Shown: positions 32,365-44,482, counted from the first letter of the stretch. The stretch is 64,000 nucleotides of DNA from Craterostigma plantagineum (GCA_027422505.1 JAPQWV010000299.1:124001-188000), one strand, 5' to 3'. Numbers and translations: made by a program. Notes: generated from the sequence alone by a model not told the origin.

Positions 32365-34040
32365 CAGTGCGGAGCTGGGCTCTTATCTTCCACGGATCTT
32401 CGTATGTCAGAACTGTCTCTTAAGTCCCACGGACCTTCGCGTACCAGTGCGGAGCTTGGCCTGCATCTCCCACGGATCTTCGGATGTCAGCGTGGAGCTA
32501 TCTTTTAGCCCCCTGGACCTTCGCGCGTCAGTGCGGAGCTGAGGCTTTATTTCCTCTTAGGTCCCAAAGGCGGAGCTCCTGGTCTTTACTCCAGCGTGTG
32601 TCTTCTAGCTCGCTTGGAATCTTCTCCAGCAGGACCTCCCACTATAATGAGCATAGGGGCCCTAAGTGGTGGTGGAGATGATCTTCCCTCCTTCGGGGGA
32701 GCTACGGATTGTGCTCTGGGATATAGAACGGGACTTTGGCGGACAGACTCCTTTGAGGCAACTGCCTGGATGAGCCTTTCTATTACGTCCTTTCAACCGT
32801 TTGAGGTCCGTGAGTTGGTCTCGAAGTTCCATCTCCTTTTCGGCCGTAGTGTCTTCCCTTTTTCCCGAGCGTCGCTCAGTTCTTTTTGGAGCTCCCAGCT
32901 CCCTTCGAAACTCGTGGAGGTCCGTCTGGATGTTCTGAGACCCCTTTATGACTTATCTGTATCGTCTTGCTTATCTTCGTCATCTCGGACCTGTGTTTCA
33001 GGTCCTGGCATTTCCTCAGCACGTTTGGAAGTTTTCGGAGGTCCCCCGCAGTCACTTTCTGACTTCGACTGCTCTGGGTGGATCTTGCCCATACCTGGAG
33101 GAGGGACCTTCAGTCTTGTTCGAGGCCCTGATCAGCGAACACCCCCCACATGTCCTACCATGTGGGTTCCTTTTCCATCCTTCAAAAGATAATCATGGTT
33201 AGCGTGGTAAACATGTTTATTTCGATAACCATAATATATAATAGAGAATGAGATTTTAGAAGGTCCTGAGGTCCCGGCTAAGAGCCTTATCAACGGGGGA
33301 TGCCTTCCGTGGATCTACATGTGTCCGTATAGGGCTGGGCTTTTATCTCCCACTAACTGCCGGCGCGGGGCTGACTTCTAGGTCCCAGGATCTTCGTGTG
33401 CCCGCGCGGAGCTCGCTCCTGGGTCCTCAAGATCTTCATACGCCAGCGCAGAGCTGGCATCTGGCTCCCAAAGATCTTCATGTGTCAGCGCGGCGCTTGG
33501 CTTGTATGTTCCGCGGACCTTCGGACGGCAGTAGGGAACTGTCTTCTAGGTCCCACGGACCTTCATGTGCCGGCACGAAGCTTGGCTTGTATCTTCCGCG
33601 GACCTTCGGACGGTAGCGGGGAACTATCTTCTAGCTCCCACGCACCGTCATGTGCCAGCACGGAGCTTGGCTTGTGTCTTCCGCGGACCTTCGGACGATA
33701 GCGGGGAACTGTCTTCTAGGTCCCACGAACCTTCATGTGTCAGCACGGAGCCTGTCTTCTAGATCCCACGGATCTGGGGACCTGGTTTTGATATTCCTTC
33801 TAGGTTCCACGGAGCTTCCCATGCTAGCGAGGAGCTGGAAGGTCCCGAATGTGGGGCTTCGAATCTTCATGACAGCGCGGAGCTGGGAGGTCCTGAAGGC
33901 GGAGCTTCAGGTCTTCGTACCGGCACGGGGCTGGGCTTTTAGGTCCTGAAGGTGGAGCTTCGGGTCTTCTTTCCAGCGCGGAGCTGGGCCTTTAGGTTCC
34001 GATGTGGGAGCTTCGGGTCTTCGCCCTTTCCTCCACTCGT
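32290..34040. repeat. E7 tandem array C, degenerate 60-90 bp units
   Basis: Recurrent modules of GTGCCAGCGCGGAGCTGGGC and GGTCCCACGGACCTTC spread over 1.7 kb. The clearest part is 33480-33760, three units of about 85 bp (TTGGCTTGT-TTCCGCGGACCTTCGGACG then GGGGAACTGTCTTCTAGGTC). Several frames stay open through it on the + strand, giving repetitive peptides that I regard as non-coding. Confidence 0.8.
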
Positions 34041-34267
34041 CAAGGTGGTGCAGACGGCCTTACGTCTCAGGAGCTTCGGTTGTGCTTTGGCAGCTCCTAC
34101 GGGTTATGGGTCCAAATTCTTCGTCAGAGAAGGTCTTTCATCAGTTCTTTGCCTCTTTCGTCTTCATCCCAGCGGAAATAAAGAAAAGAAAAATAAAAGG
34201 AATAAGGAATGTTGAGCACAGCTTCGCACAATATAGGCAAAATCACTCACGCCTTCAACTCTGAATT
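34041..34267 (-). other. E7 leader after PBS
   Basis: Short non-coding region between the array and the PBS. No gene seen. Confidence 0.5.
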
Positions 34268-34285
34268 TTCCCACAGACGGCGCCA
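34268..34285 (-). promoter_or_regulatory. E7 primer-binding site
   Basis: Minus-strand TGGCGCCGTCTGTGGGAA, two bases after the LTR. TGGCGCCGT is the tRNA-Asp-like PBS start common in plant Tat/Athila gypsy elements; the rest matches less well. Confidence 0.8.
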
Positions 34286-34431
34286 TTTGATATGGGGCTA
34301 TCCCAATCAAAGAATTTATATGTGGGGTTTAGAAGATTTATATAGCCGGAGAATGAATTATCACAAAGTTGGAGGGCGTGCGTAAGGTGCTTGTGTGTAA
34401 GGGATGTGAAAGGGACGTGTCTGGAAGGTAT

Positions 34432-34521
34432 TGGGACGTGTAGGGACATGTCGGGACGTGTCGGGACGTGTTGGGACGTGTAGGGACATGTCGGGATGTC
34501 TGGGGACGTGTTGGGACGTGT
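34432..34521. repeat. Nine 10-bp tandem units with ACGTGT cores (5' LTR)
   Basis: Same nine units in the same order as 28969-29058. Confidence 0.9.
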
Positions 34522-34757
34522 TTGAACGTAAATAGAGGGACACAAGGAATTACGTGGTTCGGATCTTTGCAGATCCTACGTCCACGGGCGCTCTAAAACC
34601 TCTTTTCACTATACTTTAACAAATTACACACTCGAATCACTCGCTTTCACTATAATATCTAAGTATCGAGAGGAAAGTGCTTAGCAGACTGAAAAGAGAG
34701 AAGTTAGTGAGTATTTTCGTGTGTGGAATGAATGAATCTCGTGAAATGGCCAAGTGT

Positions 34758-34770
34758 GGGTATTTATAGG
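34758..34770 (-). promoter_or_regulatory. TATA box in E7 5' LTR
   Basis: Minus-strand CCTATAAATACCC. This LTR would drive genomic RNA of E7. Confidence 0.65.
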
Positions 34771-35120
34771 AGCTTCTGGATATTGCCTGGAGGTACATCC
34801 CGAGATCCCTGGTGATATGACCCTCTGGGACAACGTGATGCACAGTGTGACAGGCCGTCTGTCAGAGACATCCTTTGACAGCTTCCATGCAGCTTTTTGC
34901 AGTCCTGTCAGAAGCAGCTTTTTCTCACCTCTTACCTGTCTTTTCACCTGGGAGCGTACCGAGGAAGCTTTCTTATTCTTGGAGTCGTCAACTACCTATC
35001 GGAGGTCCCTGAAGGTCCCTATCTCTATTATTTATCAATATTTAAATATTAAATATTCTCCCATGGGCCTAACGGGCCTTTTCTAAAATTTTCAGGCCCA
35101 TCTAGTCTTAGTCCGTATCA

Positions 35121-35150
35121 ATGATGTTCACGAAATTTCGGGATATCACA
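35121..35150 (-). repeat. E6 3' LTR, terminal 30 bp after E7
   Basis: ATGAT (duplicated target) then GTTCACGAAATTTCGGGATA and TCACA, matching the end of the right LTR at 40802-40831. Confidence 0.92.
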
Positions 35151-35187
35151 TTCTCCCCTCCTTAAAAAGGATTTCGCCCCCGAAATC
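35151..35187 (-). promoter_or_regulatory. E6 polypurine tract with upstream hairpin
   Basis: On the minus strand a perfect inverted repeat GATTTCG-GGGG-CGAAATC (35170-35187) is followed by CCTTTTTAAGGAGGGGAGAA and then the LTR start. E8 has the same arrangement. Confidence 0.85.
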
Positions 35188-37327
35188 ACGCTAACTGAAA
35201 TGAGTCGGGATAGCAATTAGAAAATAAGTTCGCTTTCAGTTGGGCGATTTGACAATCATCCAATTGTCCCCGAAAAGTATCCGAAAACTTCTAGGCCGAT
35301 TTGGATTTGTTAAGTTAACAAATCCCAACGGTTCTAGGACGGTGATTGAACGATGAATATAGAAAATCATAAGCGATCAGATTATCAGCTTATTCGGCAT
35401 GGAAATATCTACGTACGGATTTTCTTCGGTCCTTATTGCTTCTCGAAAAGGAAAATAATATGGTTCTCTCCAGTACAGTAGTGAACTCATAAATAATATA
35501 TACCGCATTAATGAGGCAGATGAGCTGTAAAGCTCATTAGGTATTATAATTTCTCATGAAAACACCTATAACTCGACTTAATTCGTCGAGGCTGGAGTGA
35601 TATTCTAACATTCTCAACCCCATTTTTTTTTTATTTTTATATAAATCTTTTCGAACTCTCAATTGCTGAAAGGGAGAGTCTATCAACGACCAACTATAGT
35701 TTATTCCGTCTAATAAATAAACCCTATAAAAACTACGATAAGCTTATTCTTCATCTCTAGAGGCTTGGAACAGAATGCTCATTCATCGGCTGAAGTTCAA
35801 ATAGGAAATATGTTTCATAAAGGAGCCAAAATCGTAAATATCAATGCGGAATCTTTCTAATCAACTCGAACTTGGATAATAAAGTTTCAATAGGCACTCA
35901 CGACAACCACTTCAATCGATTCGGTGTTAATTTGGGGAGAACTGGGAGATAGTATGAATGATTATGCAATTATAGTAAACAAAATTTATGAAGCACATAT
36001 ATCCATTACACTTCCGCTTCACAACTCGAATATCGAACTTTGAATATGTACAACTGATCACGAACAGAAAAATAATAACACAAAATTTATTTGGATACAA
36101 TAAGGGTTCGAATCATCGGAATATGCATATCATCACGACTATCAATTACTAACGGTTCTGAATAAGGTAAATCCCCTCACTACATACGCGGAAAAAAACT
36201 TATAATTCATCTTCAGAATTGTTAAGCCTTTAGAGCAGGAATTCAGGAACTTTTATTTAACGTTGTCTTACCCAAAAGAAGAATACTCCTCTCCTGGATA
36301 ATTAGGATTGATCAATCTTCCCTGTAGAATAATTATGGTTTCGTTGAGAGCATATATATTAAACTACGATTCAGACCAATATTAATCTGCTACGCTCGAG
36401 TATTAAAATATCCTTCCAACTTGTTATTGAATTGTATGGATTTCTACGTCAGTAGGTATCTAAGTTGCTATACTAGGATAGACGAGGAATATTTTTAACT
36501 TCGCCTGTTAACATGGGAGAATAAAATTGCACGGCTCAGGAATCATATGGACGGGTTTGTTATAGATAGTCCGCATACTCGTTATCCCCGTAGGAATAGC
36601 TTCTGTTTTCATAAGGTTCAACTGAACATTCGATCAGGAACTCGTGAGGGTTGTCTCGATATGTGGACTAGGTCCAACGGAAACAAATTTGCGCTCCCGA
36701 CGATTTTTAACCAAGTGTCCCTGCTACATCAGAAGCATCGACAATTGGACTTAGGTATTATGCCATAACAAATGCCCTTATGGAATTGCCCACATTGTCG
36801 GCATCAAGGAATTTAAATTTGGAGCTCGAGTGGGAGGTTAACTTCCCACAAATTCGGCCCCACTTGACTATTAGGGTCCTTGGAAAGTCGACTTTTGTCA
36901 ACTTCTTGCTGTAGCTGTTCTTCACTTTCCGTTTCCCTAAAGTCTCCACACGTTCATATTGTGGAAATTTATGGAATCCGAACGAACTTAAAATGTTCTC
37001 AAACTTATAAACTAGATCTATTGCTCGCTAACTTCATCCTTAAGTTCACTAATCTGATCCGTTTGTTCTTGGATCAGTTTCGTAAAATACATGAGCATCG
37101 AGTGAAGTTCGTTCAAAAATGGGATTTAGATGCAACCCCACGACTTGACTCACCAGCGAATTCTCTATTTTCGCTAATCATTTTCTTATTACATCTACAA
37201 TCATCCAAACATAAAGGCACGTCATTATAATCACGTAATCACATCAAACATGAACTTACAGGCAAGACTGATTCCTCCAGACTTTTGAGCGGCCGTACAT
37301 GGACTGTCTTCAGAACCTATAACCTAA
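35188..37327 (-). other. E6 internal region, non-coding
   Basis: 2.1 kb of AT-rich sequence without a recognisable protein on either strand; the longest frame is under 120 codons and unfamiliar. There is no trace of gag, RT or integrase, so this is a LARD-like element, not a recently decayed coding one. Confidence 0.7.
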
Positions 37328-37339
37328 GCTCTGATACCA
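37328..37339 (-). promoter_or_regulatory. E6 primer-binding site (initiator tRNA-Met)
   Basis: Minus-strand TGGTATCAGAGC, three bases after the LTR end. Confidence 0.93.
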
Positions 37340-37342
37340 CAC

Positions 37343-39010
37343 TGTCACGACCCACTTTTCCTATAACTGGTTTGGCGGATTTTTCGCAACGTAAGCTGCG
37401 GAAGACCCAATTTAAAAAAAACACTCTTATCTAAAAATTTAAATATTACACACTCGCACACATTTACTTCGCAAACGTCCTGTTATGCAAACATTATAAT
37501 TTAAAAGACCATAGCCTAATATATTTAAATATTTAAAACACACTAATAACACCCCTCAGGTCGCATCCATGTACGCCCATCCCTCAAAAGTACGTGGAGT
37601 CACCGCCATTAGCCTGCCTTAGTCGTGACGTGTCTCAACGTCCGACTCGTTCGTACCTACAACACATAAAACGTGGAATGAGCTATAAAGCTCAGTAAGT
37701 GGAAATATGCATGTATGCACGTGCGACCTAGCAAAGGCATCCGCGCCAGTGCTTTCTAATACTCACACACATATCATTCTTATTTCTTTCTCATTTCTTT
37801 TTCATTTATATTAGGGCCCATAGCTAACTTACTACTCGCACCACCATAACATGAGCTCAAATCCTTTACGGATAAAAATACGATAGTGGCCCACTCTGGC
37901 TAGGATAAAACTAGGGTTTATCTCTAGTTTTATTATTTACCAGGTCGCCCCTCTATCTGACGATCGTCCTTTTCCCATAGCGGCTGCCTTTCCTGGCACT
38001 CTAGCTTACGCCATGTGTCTCGTCCAGGTGACCCTCATCCGCTAATGACAAAGACAGTTGCTACACACTGGGTGGCCTACGCTAGGTCTCCCTAGGTCGC
38101 CCCTACCCAGGTCGCTCCTCCTGTCGGACAGTTGCTCCACACTGGGCGGCCTATGCTAGGTTTCCCTAGGTCGCCCCTACCCAGGTCGCTCCTCCTGCCT
38201 CACATAATACATTAGACGGCTTACATCCCGTCGTGGTGCCTTTGTAGAAGTAGCTATAATATTCGTTCTCATATGATTGTATACTGTGCATACTCATAAA
38301 TGCAAATCCTCACATATTCCGTGTATGCACATGCTCATGCCATATGAATGATGCCATGCATACATCCCATGCTCGCCTACAAGCGACAAATGCAATGCAC
38401 GTTCACCTTCCCCAAAATTATTAAATCCAAACGTACACATAATATACTATGATGTGGTGTACCAACTGGTTTGCCACGTCATCGTAAAATCATAGATAAT
38501 AGCTCACCATGCGATTTTATTATCGCCAGTAAGAACCTCACATAAAACAACCAACACAGGTTGCCACATAATCACATAATGTCACATAATTCACGTCATG
38601 TAAAGTCACCTCACGTAAAACAACCAACACAGGTTGCCATATAATCACGTAATTTCACATAATTCACGTCACGTAAAATCATACAACACAGATAACCACG
38701 TAATTCGAATATCAACATGTAATTTATGTGTTGTAGTTGAGATTTCCACTTACCTGTCGTCCAAGCTTAAGTACATTTACTGCCTTGGAAATTTCCCACT
38801 GTTCGACCTTTAAATAAAAACGTCATAACATCAATATCATGTCTCTATTAAATGACTAGGTCGAACTAAATTATCTTAACTATACCAATTTAATAAAACT
38901 CTATGTCGCTCGATTTCATATATAAGTTAGGTCAACATTCGATTGTAACCTTCACATATAGGGTTTAATTCTTAATTCCTAAACTTGTCCGATCCATGTG
39001 AAATAAACCC

Positions 39011-39050
<40 letters not shown>

Positions 39051-40610
39051 GACATTCATTCGACCGATTTCTTAATCCTCCATGCATTCGTCCGATTTGT
39101 TCATCTATCATATTCAACTCAACAAAAATTCCTAAGATCTCTAGTTTCGATCGAATGTTCCCTCATCATGAAATCGCCCGATTGCCTAATATGAAATATT
39201 ATAGCATAATGCAGCGAAAGTCCTAATTCTTAAGAGTTCATTCGTCCAAAAGTCCCTGAAATTCCTAAACTCAATCGGAAGTCATATCCATGAAATTTAA
39301 TATTTGTTCATATAGAATTCTAATATTTTCTTCACTCCAAAATCGTTAACATTACTCAAATACTATCATATCTCAAAGTTATGAACTCTTCGAATATATT
39401 ATATTGTCTAGAATAAGTTCTTTCTATCCCAAGAACACACTCACTTACCAAACGTCCATATATGACCTACACAAATCTAAACAACCTTATTAGTGTGATT
39501 TACAAAGATTAGGGTTTCTCAAATATATATATCTTATCTGATTACACATGAATTTACATGCTTAATACTTCTTAAACAAACCAAACCCTAATTAGAAATG
39601 TAAAAATTATAGTAAGAACCCTTACCGAATTGAAGCTTCATTATGATTACTATTTGCGTTCTTCGCGCTCCTTCTAAACTCCTTCTTTGAAGATTTCGTG
39701 TAATGAAATTTTTTTTTTCAATGTTCCTATCCTCAAAGTTACATTATTAATATTACTTTAGTTTTAAGTAGCTTATGGAAGTTTGGGTTTATTCTCCCAC
39801 TCTTATCGTGTGTTAGCTTCTAAAAACAATGACATTTACCTAATACCATTACAAATCCCAATATTAATATTTTAAGCCTTGTATTGCTTATTCTTTATTA
39901 TCTACTTTAAGAGTTATCAATAATTTCAAGACCCTTACGTGCCTTTTTGCTCCCCAACTTTATATAATTTATGATTTGTCTAACCTTCCACACTATAGTC
40001 CTCAATCAATCATTCTACTATAGTTAATATATAATATCATTTGTTCTAATTCATTCCATAGCAATCGGTTGATCCTCTAAGCTTCAATTCGTCAGTTTTA
40101 GATCCACTATAATTATTTCTAAAGTACATCACAATTACCTGATCAATCCTCATTTTAGTCCAGCGATTTAATAATCAGATACAAAGGAATCAGTCGATTC
40201 CTTATATCTCGGCGAAAGCATGACTCATGTGCATTGTTTCGACCGATTGTACTAACTAAGATTTGTCTAAACTTCTAAATCACAATCGCCCTATTGAACC
40301 TTGATAGCTCGGTAAAAAGTTCACTCATTAAACCTTGGAATAGGCCAATTTAATTCCACTATGATTTAATCATACGTATACAACAATCACTCGATTCCTA
40401 CTTCCCTTGTCTTCAACGATTTCAACACTTCTATGCATGAGATTCGGTCTATTCTTAAGCTATAATCGGCCGACTTTTAATCCTTAACATGTAAATGGGA
40501 ATCGGTTGATTTGCTATTCTTGTCATAATTGATCGATTCTTGGTCTCTGCTACCATCGATCGAAACTAGTCTACACCACTTTATATTTGCTGAAACCACT
40601 TAGTTATTCC

Positions 40611-40646
<36 letters not shown>

Positions 40647-40831
40647 CACATACATATTACTTAAATTTCTAAGTCTTCATACCATCTCATAAGTCATTAA
40701 TCACATAACACATATATTATATTATAAATCATGTAATATAAAATCAAGTAGACACATAATAAATTCACATAACCATATAATATACAATAGATTTGCAAAT
40801 TATGATGTTCACGAAATTTCGGGATATCACA
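37343..40831 (-). repeat. E6 5' LTR, complete
   Basis: 3,489 bp, TGTCACGACCCAC to GGGATATCACA. It differs from the left copy at scattered single bases and in microsatellites ((TA)n at about 39013-39046; (CA)n(TA)n at about 40612-40646). Confidence 0.93.
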
Positions 40832-40836
40832 ATTGC

Positions 40837-41175
40837 TACAGGAAATGATGCAGTTGAAATATTGCTCTTCAGAAAAGACTTGCGACGGAATTTGATCTTA
40901 AGGACCTTGGGCACCTGAAATATTTCTTGGGCATTGAAGTGGCAAGATCTAAGAAAGGGATCTCTCTTTGCCAACGAAAATATGTGTTGGACTTGCTATC
41001 TGAAACGGGCATGCTTGATTGTAAGCCTGTTAATACTCCTATTGAAACAAATCACAAGCTTACCATTGATGGTGACCAATTCCAACCAACAAGGAATGTA
41101 TCAACGGTTGGTTGGGAGGCTAATATATTTATCGAACACACGTCCTGATATTGTGTATGCTGTAAGTATTGTCAG
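40837..41175 (+). pseudogene. E4 reverse transcriptase, C-terminal part
   Basis: The frame lost at 25362 resumes after the ATTGC duplication with GNDAVEI, then YFLGIEVARSKKGISLCQRK, YVLDLLSETGMLDCKPVNTP and, in another frame, SNTRPDIVYAVSIVS. At 41175 E8 interrupts it, close to the RT/RNase H junction (target GTCAG at 41171-41175). At least two frameshifts are present. Confidence 0.9.
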
Positions 41176-43658
41176 TGTGGCGACCCTACTTCCTAATTAG
41201 AATAATTGGCGGATTTCCGCAACGAAAGTCGCGGAGGACCCGATTTATTAAAAACTTTTTAATGAAAATAATATACATATATAATCTAAAGTCGGGTTTA
41301 CAAAATGCGTCTGTATAATACAACGGGCCGGAGCCCCAAAAATCTAAACCCGACTATCCTACGCCTCTCCACAGGTCGCGTCCCATGTACCGCTCCGCCC
41401 TCAAAAGCCCGTGGAGTCACCGCCGCCAGCCAGCCTATATCTCAACCCTGACACTCATCGGTGTCGGGCTCAGTCCCACCTGAAAAATATAACCCTGAGC
41501 AAAATGCCCAGTAGGTGGCAGTAAAAACATGCAATATATGCGTGCGTGCACTCAACCCAATCCCATGTCCTCACACATAAAATATGCACGCTCAACCTAT
41601 CACATCTCATCACATAACAGGGCCCTCGGCTAGACTCAGCACCCACGCGCGCAATGGCAAAGTACGCCATAATCATGCGGTAGCCCACGCCGGCCGTGCC
41701 GGGTCGCTCCTTCCGCACACAATCTCAACCCGACGACTTTTCCCCGAGTGGCCTACCACCAACCCGGGTAGACAGGAATCACACATCTGTCGGTCGTCCC
41801 TGAGCCAAATAATATCCGGTGGTGTGCACCTCGGGTGGCTCAATCCCGAGTAGATGGGTGTCGCAAACCCCCTCTCCCACCAGGTGCTACATGAGTCTAA
41901 CCTCGACGACCAATAAAGGTCACTCTACCCCACTCAACTGACACCGTAAGGCGTCACCGTACAAATGCGGTACCATCATCTCTCCCGTGCATGTCGTGAA
42001 ATGCACATATAATAAATCACATAAAATACGTACACCGAAATCACGTAATCGTTAGTATTTAAACTAGGCCGATGGTTTAAAAATCCAAAAATAATATTTA
42101 TAATTTAAAATATGGGTTGACCCGAAAATATACGTTATATACGTTTAAAAGTGATTGGGCTTAAAACCATTTTATTTAAAATATTTGGGCCTGAAATGGG
42201 GCAAAAGCCCAAATAAATGTCGCTGGTCAACTCACACCAAAATCGGTCAAAGCCCAATTAAAATCGCCCGAAACCCACTTGGTCAACCCGCGAAAGTCGA
42301 GTCAACACCCGATTTCACGAATCGCCTGATTCTGCGTTAAAAAGCTCTGGTCAACCCGCGAAAGTAAGGTCAACGCCCGATTTCATGAGACTTTCGGCGA
42401 TTTCGCAAATCGTCCGATTTAACGCTCGAAGCCCGATTTAAATCTCGCGAATCGCCCGATTTCCTTAACAGGAATCACCCCGCGATTTGAAATCGGCCCG
42501 CGAAATCCAAAATCGGCCCGGCGCTATCTCACAGCTCGCGAAATGCTTCAGCCCGCGAAACCTGACTTCTGGCCCGCGAAAATACTCTTCACTCACACAT
42601 CACACCACATTTGGGCCCGCGACAAAATTACACGACCCGAACCCCAAATCGGCCAATCCCTATTCTTTTAAAATCATTTTTTTCGCCCGATTTACACTCA
42701 AACACAGGCCCGCGATTTCAAAATCGCCCGAAAACTTCAAATCGCCCGATTTACTGTTCTATCGGACTCATCTTCATATAAAACCCTAAATTTTCCAGAA
42801 TCTTAACAAGTTCTTCATCGAATAAACATATAGTTAAATCATCCAGTCCAAGAACTCATTTATTGAGTTCAAAATCACGTAATATCACATAGTAACATAT
42901 CACGAAGTTTATAAAAATCATAAAACTTAAAACTTTGAATTCCATTGGCCTTCCAATCGAATTCTAACCATTTTGAGGAAAATCATACGGGTAGTAGGGG
43001 TTTAAAACCACCTACCTCACTTCCAAGCTAACTTTGATTAATACCCAAGCTGCAAATCGAACCGAGCTCGTCAAATCCCTCTTCTCTAATTTCGTCTGTC
43101 ACCTCCTTTGCTTTAACCTTACTTATCATTGCGCCATGTTAAACCTTAATGACTTGTCGAAGCTTTTTAAGTTCTAATTAGTTTCTTACCTCTTTTTCCC
43201 ACGTTGGTTTGATGGTCCACAAGTGAGGTTTCTCTTCCTTTTTCCTCTTTCCTTCACTTCGACTTTGAAGCTTTGCAAATGGGGCTTTGTTTTTCTTTTT
43301 GCTTCTTATCTCATTCTTTTCTTTAACAAGTAATGATATTTTTATGCTAAATATCTAGTAAGAGCATAGTCTTCAACGTGGGTTTCCCTCAATTCAAGGA
43401 ACCTTGTCCTTATCTCCTTCTTTGGGTTTTTTGGTATTTCATTTGGGCTTTACTTGCTTATTAATTAGTCCAATTTTCAAGTTTGGCCTATTTTATTTCT
43501 TGGGCTTCCTAGTCTACTTGGCCCTATGTGATTTTTATTTACTATTGGCCCAATAAATATTTTCGGCTCACTCCCGAAAAATCAGTTTCGTTCGAAAATC
43601 ATCTTCATTAATTTCGAACATTACAAAATAATCCCGTATTAATTTTACGGGTATTACA
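41176..43658 (-). repeat. E8 3' LTR
   Basis: 2,483 bp, TGTGGCGACCCTACTTCC to ACGGGTATTACA. The inner part (42200-42760) is dense in CGCGAAA / GCCCGATTT words. Frames at 41470-41853 recur in the other LTR and are not genes. Confidence 0.93.
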
Positions 43659-43696
43659 TCCTCCCCCCCTTAAAAGAAATTTCGTCCCCGAAATTT
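43659..43696 (-). promoter_or_regulatory. E8 polypurine tract with upstream hairpin
   Basis: Minus strand: AAATTTCG-GGGA-CGAAATTT (43677-43696), a perfect 8-bp stem overlapping the pol stop codon, then CTTTTAAGGGGGGGAGGA and the LTR start TGTAATACCC. Confidence 0.9.
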
Positions 43697-44180
43697 AAGT
43701 CGTCTGGAACAACTCGGGGTATTTCTCGCGCATTTCGTCTTCTCGTTCCCAAGTGGCTTCTTCGACCGCTTGGTTTTGCCACAACACCTTCACTAGGGGG
43801 ATGCTCTTATTCCTAAGTCGTTTCACCTCGTACATCAAAATCTCTATCGGCCTTTCTTCGTAACTCAGGTCCGGTTTCAACTGCTGATGAAGCGTCTCAC
43901 TTCGTAGCACATGACTCAGATCCGGAACGTACTTCCGTAACGTAGATACATGGAAGACGTCATGGACTTGTGCTAGTGAAGTCGGCAGTTCTAGCTGATA
44001 CGCTACCTCGCCGACTCTTTTCAAAATCTGGAAGGGTCCTATATACCTCGGACTTAGCTTTCCTTTCCGTCCGAAACGCTTAACACCCTTCATAGGTGAT
44101 ACCTTCAAGAAGACTTGATCTCCTCCTTCAAACTCCAACGGCCTACGTCTTTTATCCGCGTAACTCTTCTGACGACTTTG
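43695..44180 (-). pseudogene. E8 integrase C-terminus and chromodomain (3' part of pol)
   Basis: Continues the pol frame beyond the E9 insertion: QSRQKSYADKRRRPLEFEGG, then GPFQILKRVGEVAYQLELP (the GPY/F module of gypsy integrases) and a C-terminal chromodomain (SIPLVKVLWQNQAVEEATW, EKYPELF). Chromodomains of chromoviruses steer integration toward modified chromatin. This piece itself has no stops; it is cut from the rest of pol by 14 kb of E9, so the protein cannot be made. Confidence 0.92.
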
Positions 44181-44185
44181 GGCCG

Positions 44186-44482
44186 TGTTGGTCCCGATTG
44201 CACCAAACAAGGAATCAAAGAGGCTTTAGTGGAATGAAAAGGGAGAGGATCTCACCTTCAAGTGTGTGTATTGTGTGAAAAATAGGATAAGCCTTTTGAT
44301 CTTTGATTACCTTTCAAATTGTGTTGGTAAAACCTTATATACCACATTAACCCTAGGTATATTAAGGCCCAAACACTAAATATTAACTAATTACATTCTA
44401 GCCCAAATCTCAAACTAAAGGGTAATTACAAAATTAATCCCAAGACTAAAACTATTGACACAATCTATTAAATATCCTAACA
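44186..44482 (-). repeat. E9 3' LTR
   Basis: 297 bp, TGTTGGTCCCGATTGC to AAATATCCTAACA, with a TATA box at 44333-44341 on the minus strand. Confidence 0.95.
44333..44341 (-). promoter_or_regulatory. TATA box in E9 3' LTR
   Basis: Minus-strand TATATAAGG inside GTGGTATATAAGGTT. Confidence 0.6.

Larger units (their letters stand above)
28825..35120 (-). mobile_element. E7: Tat-like Ty3/gypsy derivative inserted in the E6 LTR
   Basis: 6,296 bp with 833-bp LTRs (28825-29657 and 34288-35120) and a perfect TSD, ATGAT, at 28820-28824 and 35121-35125. I found one difference between the LTRs (AGTTTTAGTCC against AGTCTTAGTCC), so it is very young. The internal region carries the PBS, polypurine tract, one short gag remnant and three tandem arrays; there is no protease, RT, RNase H or integrase. 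It is therefore a non-autonomous derivative needing a partner. Confidence 0.92.
34288..35120 (-). repeat. E7 5' LTR
   Basis: 833 bp, nearly identical to 28825-29657, with the 10-bp array at 34432-34521 and TATA at 34758-34770. Confidence 0.93.
25363..40831 (-). mobile_element. E6: non-coding Ty3-type derivative (LARD-like) with 3.5-kb LTRs
   Basis: Perfect TSD ATTGC at 25358-25362 and 40832-40836. LTRs: left 25363-28824 plus 35121-35150 (split by E7), right 37343-40831 (3,489 bp). The internal part is only 2.2 kb (35151-37342) and encodes nothing recognisable. PBS and polypurine tract place it on the minus strand. LTR starts (minus strand TGTGATATCCCG) and ends (GTGGGTCGTGACA) resemble Tekay/Del chromoviruses. 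The two LTRs differ at only a small number of positions that I could find, plus microsatellite length, so the insertion is fairly recent. Confidence 0.9.

Noticed and set aside
33396..33949. Overlapping + strand frames with repeated peptides
   Set aside because: Three overlapping frames are open at once over tandem DNA repeats, which is expected from repeats whose unit lacks stops; no known domain.
28783..40974. Identical frame ends near 28.8 kb and 40.8 kb as a duplicated gene
   Set aside because: They are the two ends of the E6 LTRs, one interrupted by E7.
41470..41853. Small frames on both strands near 41.6 kb
   Set aside because: They recur at 62669-63079 in the other E8 LTR and have no domain.
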